Origin: Spirochaetota bacterium
GTDB taxonomy: Bacteria; Spirochaetota; B62-G9; DRHN01
Assembly (NCBI GenBank): GCA_023136305.1
Contig: JAGLSF010000016.1
Location: 1-15,532, forward strand
Reading direction: 5' to 3'
DNA: 15,532 nt
Shown piece after piece: positions 14,233 to 15,532 of this stretch (positions are counted from its first letter, which is position 1; every line of letters starts with the position of its first letter). The translations under genes and the position numbers were made by a program. The notes under the pieces were generated by a model, which saw nothing but the letters and a program-made list of their open reading frames with translations, had not been told where the DNA came from and did not search any database.

Positions 14233-15448
14233 CGCAATCGCTATTGCCATTCTCTTATTATTCTGGGCATTCTTTGCCGGTTCCGAAACAGCCTTTGTAT
14301 CCACAAACCGGTTCAAGCTGTACAATCTGAAGAAGAGAGGGAAGAGACCTGCACAGCTTGCATCTCATCTTCTCGAAAGACCGGAACGGCTTCTCTCAAC
14401 AACTCTGGTTGGTACAAATCTTGCCCTTGTACTCTCATCAAACCTCGTGGCCAGGCTTTATCTGGACATGTTCGGACAGCCAAAACCGCTGCTCTCGGTT
14501 ATCACGATCACCTTACTCTCGTTGATTTTCTGTGAGGTGCTTCCAAAAAACCTCGCCCTTATACGCAGCCTCCAGTGGACCCTTGCCAGCACCGTACCGC
14601 TTTTCATCTTTTACCTTATTTTTTTTCCAATTGGAAAAATATTCTCTTTTCTGACAGGCATCATTATCAGGCTCGTAGGCATAACACAAACAGGCCTTCA
14701 TCCCGGATTATTCAAGAAAAAGGAAGATGTCAAGTTTTTCATATCCACACATCTGGAGCCACATTACACGGAAGATGAGAGCAGGTATTTTGAGGACACA
14801 CTCGATTTCGGTGAGAAACGTCTTTCCGACATCATGGTGCCGCTGGTTGACATTTTTGCACTTCCCGACACATCAAAGGTTCGCGACTGCTTCCAATTCA
14901 TCAAGAAACATCAAAAGTACTCTATTCCCGTTTATCGCGAGAGAATTGACAACATCATCGGCATGCTGACCGCACGTGAGCTGGTGAACACCGATAAAGA
15001 CTTGAAAGTAACTGAGGTGATGGATGAACCAGTCTTCATCCCTGAGAACAAAAACATCAGTGAACTGTACCGGGAGGCCTACGAGGAAGGGTTTTCAACA
15101 GTCTTTGCAGTAGATGAGTATGGAGGAATAACAGGCCTCGCATCGATTTATGATATCGGGGAGGAAATCATTGGAAGAATCGATGCCCTCGAAGAGAGAA
15201 GCCTCATCGTCCGGATACAGGAAGGCGAGTACATCTGTGATGGTGATGCAGAAATCGTAGAAGTGGAGAGGCTGCTGTCGATAGATATTGCGCATGAAGA
15301 ATTTTTAACTTTAAACGGATTATTTTTATCTGAACTCGGGAAAATACCGCAAAAAGGTGATACCCTTAACCTGCAGGGATACTCATTCACAGTAGTAAGG
15401 GGAAGCAGGAAAAAAGCAGATCTTATTCGCGTAAAAAGGGTTACGTAG
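14222..15448 (+). CDS. CNNM/CorC-type membrane protein with CBS pair, copy 2
   Basis: Second tandem member of the DUF21-CBS-CorC_HlyC family, 408 residues from the GTG at 14222. That start puts the first membrane segment (IAIAILLLFWAFFAGSETAF) near the N-terminus, as expected. DUF21 motifs FAGSETAFVS, RPERLLSTTLVGTNLAL and FCEVLPKNLAL lie in about 1-160. An extended membrane part reaches about residue 160. The CBS pair runs from about 200, opening LSDIMVPLVDI and closing AVDEYGGITGLASIYDI, and the CorC_HlyC domain follows (about 325-405). It overlaps copy 1 by 11 nt. The pair may work as a heteromer, since CNNM proteins dimerise; that is inference. The coding sequence contains an 18-bp AT-rich palindrome (14622-14639). 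The gene ends with TAG. Confidence 0.9.
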   Translation: MIGNAIAIAILLLFWAFFAGSETAFVSTNRFKLYNLKKRGKRPAQLASHLLERPERLLSTTLVGTNLALVLSSNLVARLYLDMFGQPKPLLSVITITLLSLIFCEVLPKNLALIRSLQWTLASTVPLFIFYLIFFPIGKIFSFLTGIIIRLVGITQTGLHPGLFKKKEDVKFFISTHLEPHYTEDESRYFEDTLDFGEKRLSDIMVPLVDIFALPDTSKVRDCFQFIKKHQKYSIPVYRERIDNIIGMLTARELVNTDKDLKVTEVMDEPVFIPENKNISELYREAYEEGFSTVFAVDEYGGITGLASIYDIGEEIIGRIDALEERSLIVRIQEGEYICDGDAEIVEVERLLSIDIAHEEFLTLNGLFLSELGKIPQKGDTLNLQGYSFTVVRGSRKKADLIRVKRVT

Positions 15449-15532
15449 AGGCCCACCTCAATCCGATCAGGACATCCCTAGGGTGTAAGACAAAACTAGT
15501 ATGCGTGCAGAATGCCTTAATATTATATTATA

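Noticed and set aside
15472..15486. Possible terminator around CCCTAGGG after the last gene
   Set aside because: The palindrome leaves a 2-nt loop, pairing beyond it needs a bulge, and no T-run follows.
15449..15532. Possible start of another gene or RNA at the 3' edge
   Set aside because: Only 84 bases, with no ribosome site plus start, no stem typical of a tRNA, and an AT-rich end that could be anything.

Overview
The window reads as chromosomal core sequence from a diderm (Gram-negative-type) bacterium. An outer membrane is implied by a Lol lipoprotein-sorting set: a LolA-like carrier, a LolC/E-type permease and a LolD-type ATPase. The McsA-McsB-ClpC cluster, best known from Firmicutes, also occurs in some diderms. 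Together with the divergent ClpP and the RodZ-like protein this hints at a Spirochaetota-like or candidate-phylum host, but that is inference and I cannot place the organism firmly. No tRNA, rRNA, CRISPR array, transposase or phage gene was found.

Layout. (1) 1-4971, plus strand: the 3' part of uppP, then ftsK/spoIIIE, a lolA-like gene and a rodZ-like gene (cell envelope, division and shape). (2) 4972-5170: an AT-rich convergent gap. (3) 5171-6890, minus strand: a divergent ClpP-type peptidase and, upstream of it, an unrecognised tail-anchored protein. (4) 6970-8985, plus strand: the Lol permease gene, interrupted by an in-frame TAG, followed by lolD. (5) 9056-13025: mcsA, mcsB, clpC, tightly packed and without ctsR. 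(6) 13030-15448: two tandem CNNM/CorC-type membrane proteins. The last 84 bases hold no gene I can support.

How the genes work together. LolA and the LolC/E-LolD complex would move lipoproteins to the outer membrane. UppP, FtsK and RodZ serve wall-precursor recycling, chromosome segregation and cell shape. McsA, McsB and ClpC would form a protein quality-control module, with ClpC docking onto a ClpP; a divergent ClpP lies about 4 kb away.

Most notable points. The McsB homologue keeps its full length, but the residues that make McsB an arginine kinase appear to be replaced, including the catalytic glutamate, the CPTN cysteine and several ATP-phosphate arginines. ClpC nevertheless retains the two N-domain glutamates known to bind phospho-arginine. 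The lolC/E gene carries a TAG at codon 384, and the missing fourth membrane segment is encoded in frame straight after it. Three transcription units are preceded by the same promoter pattern, TTGC-N19-TATATT. A perfect 14-bp hairpin lies inside lolC/E.
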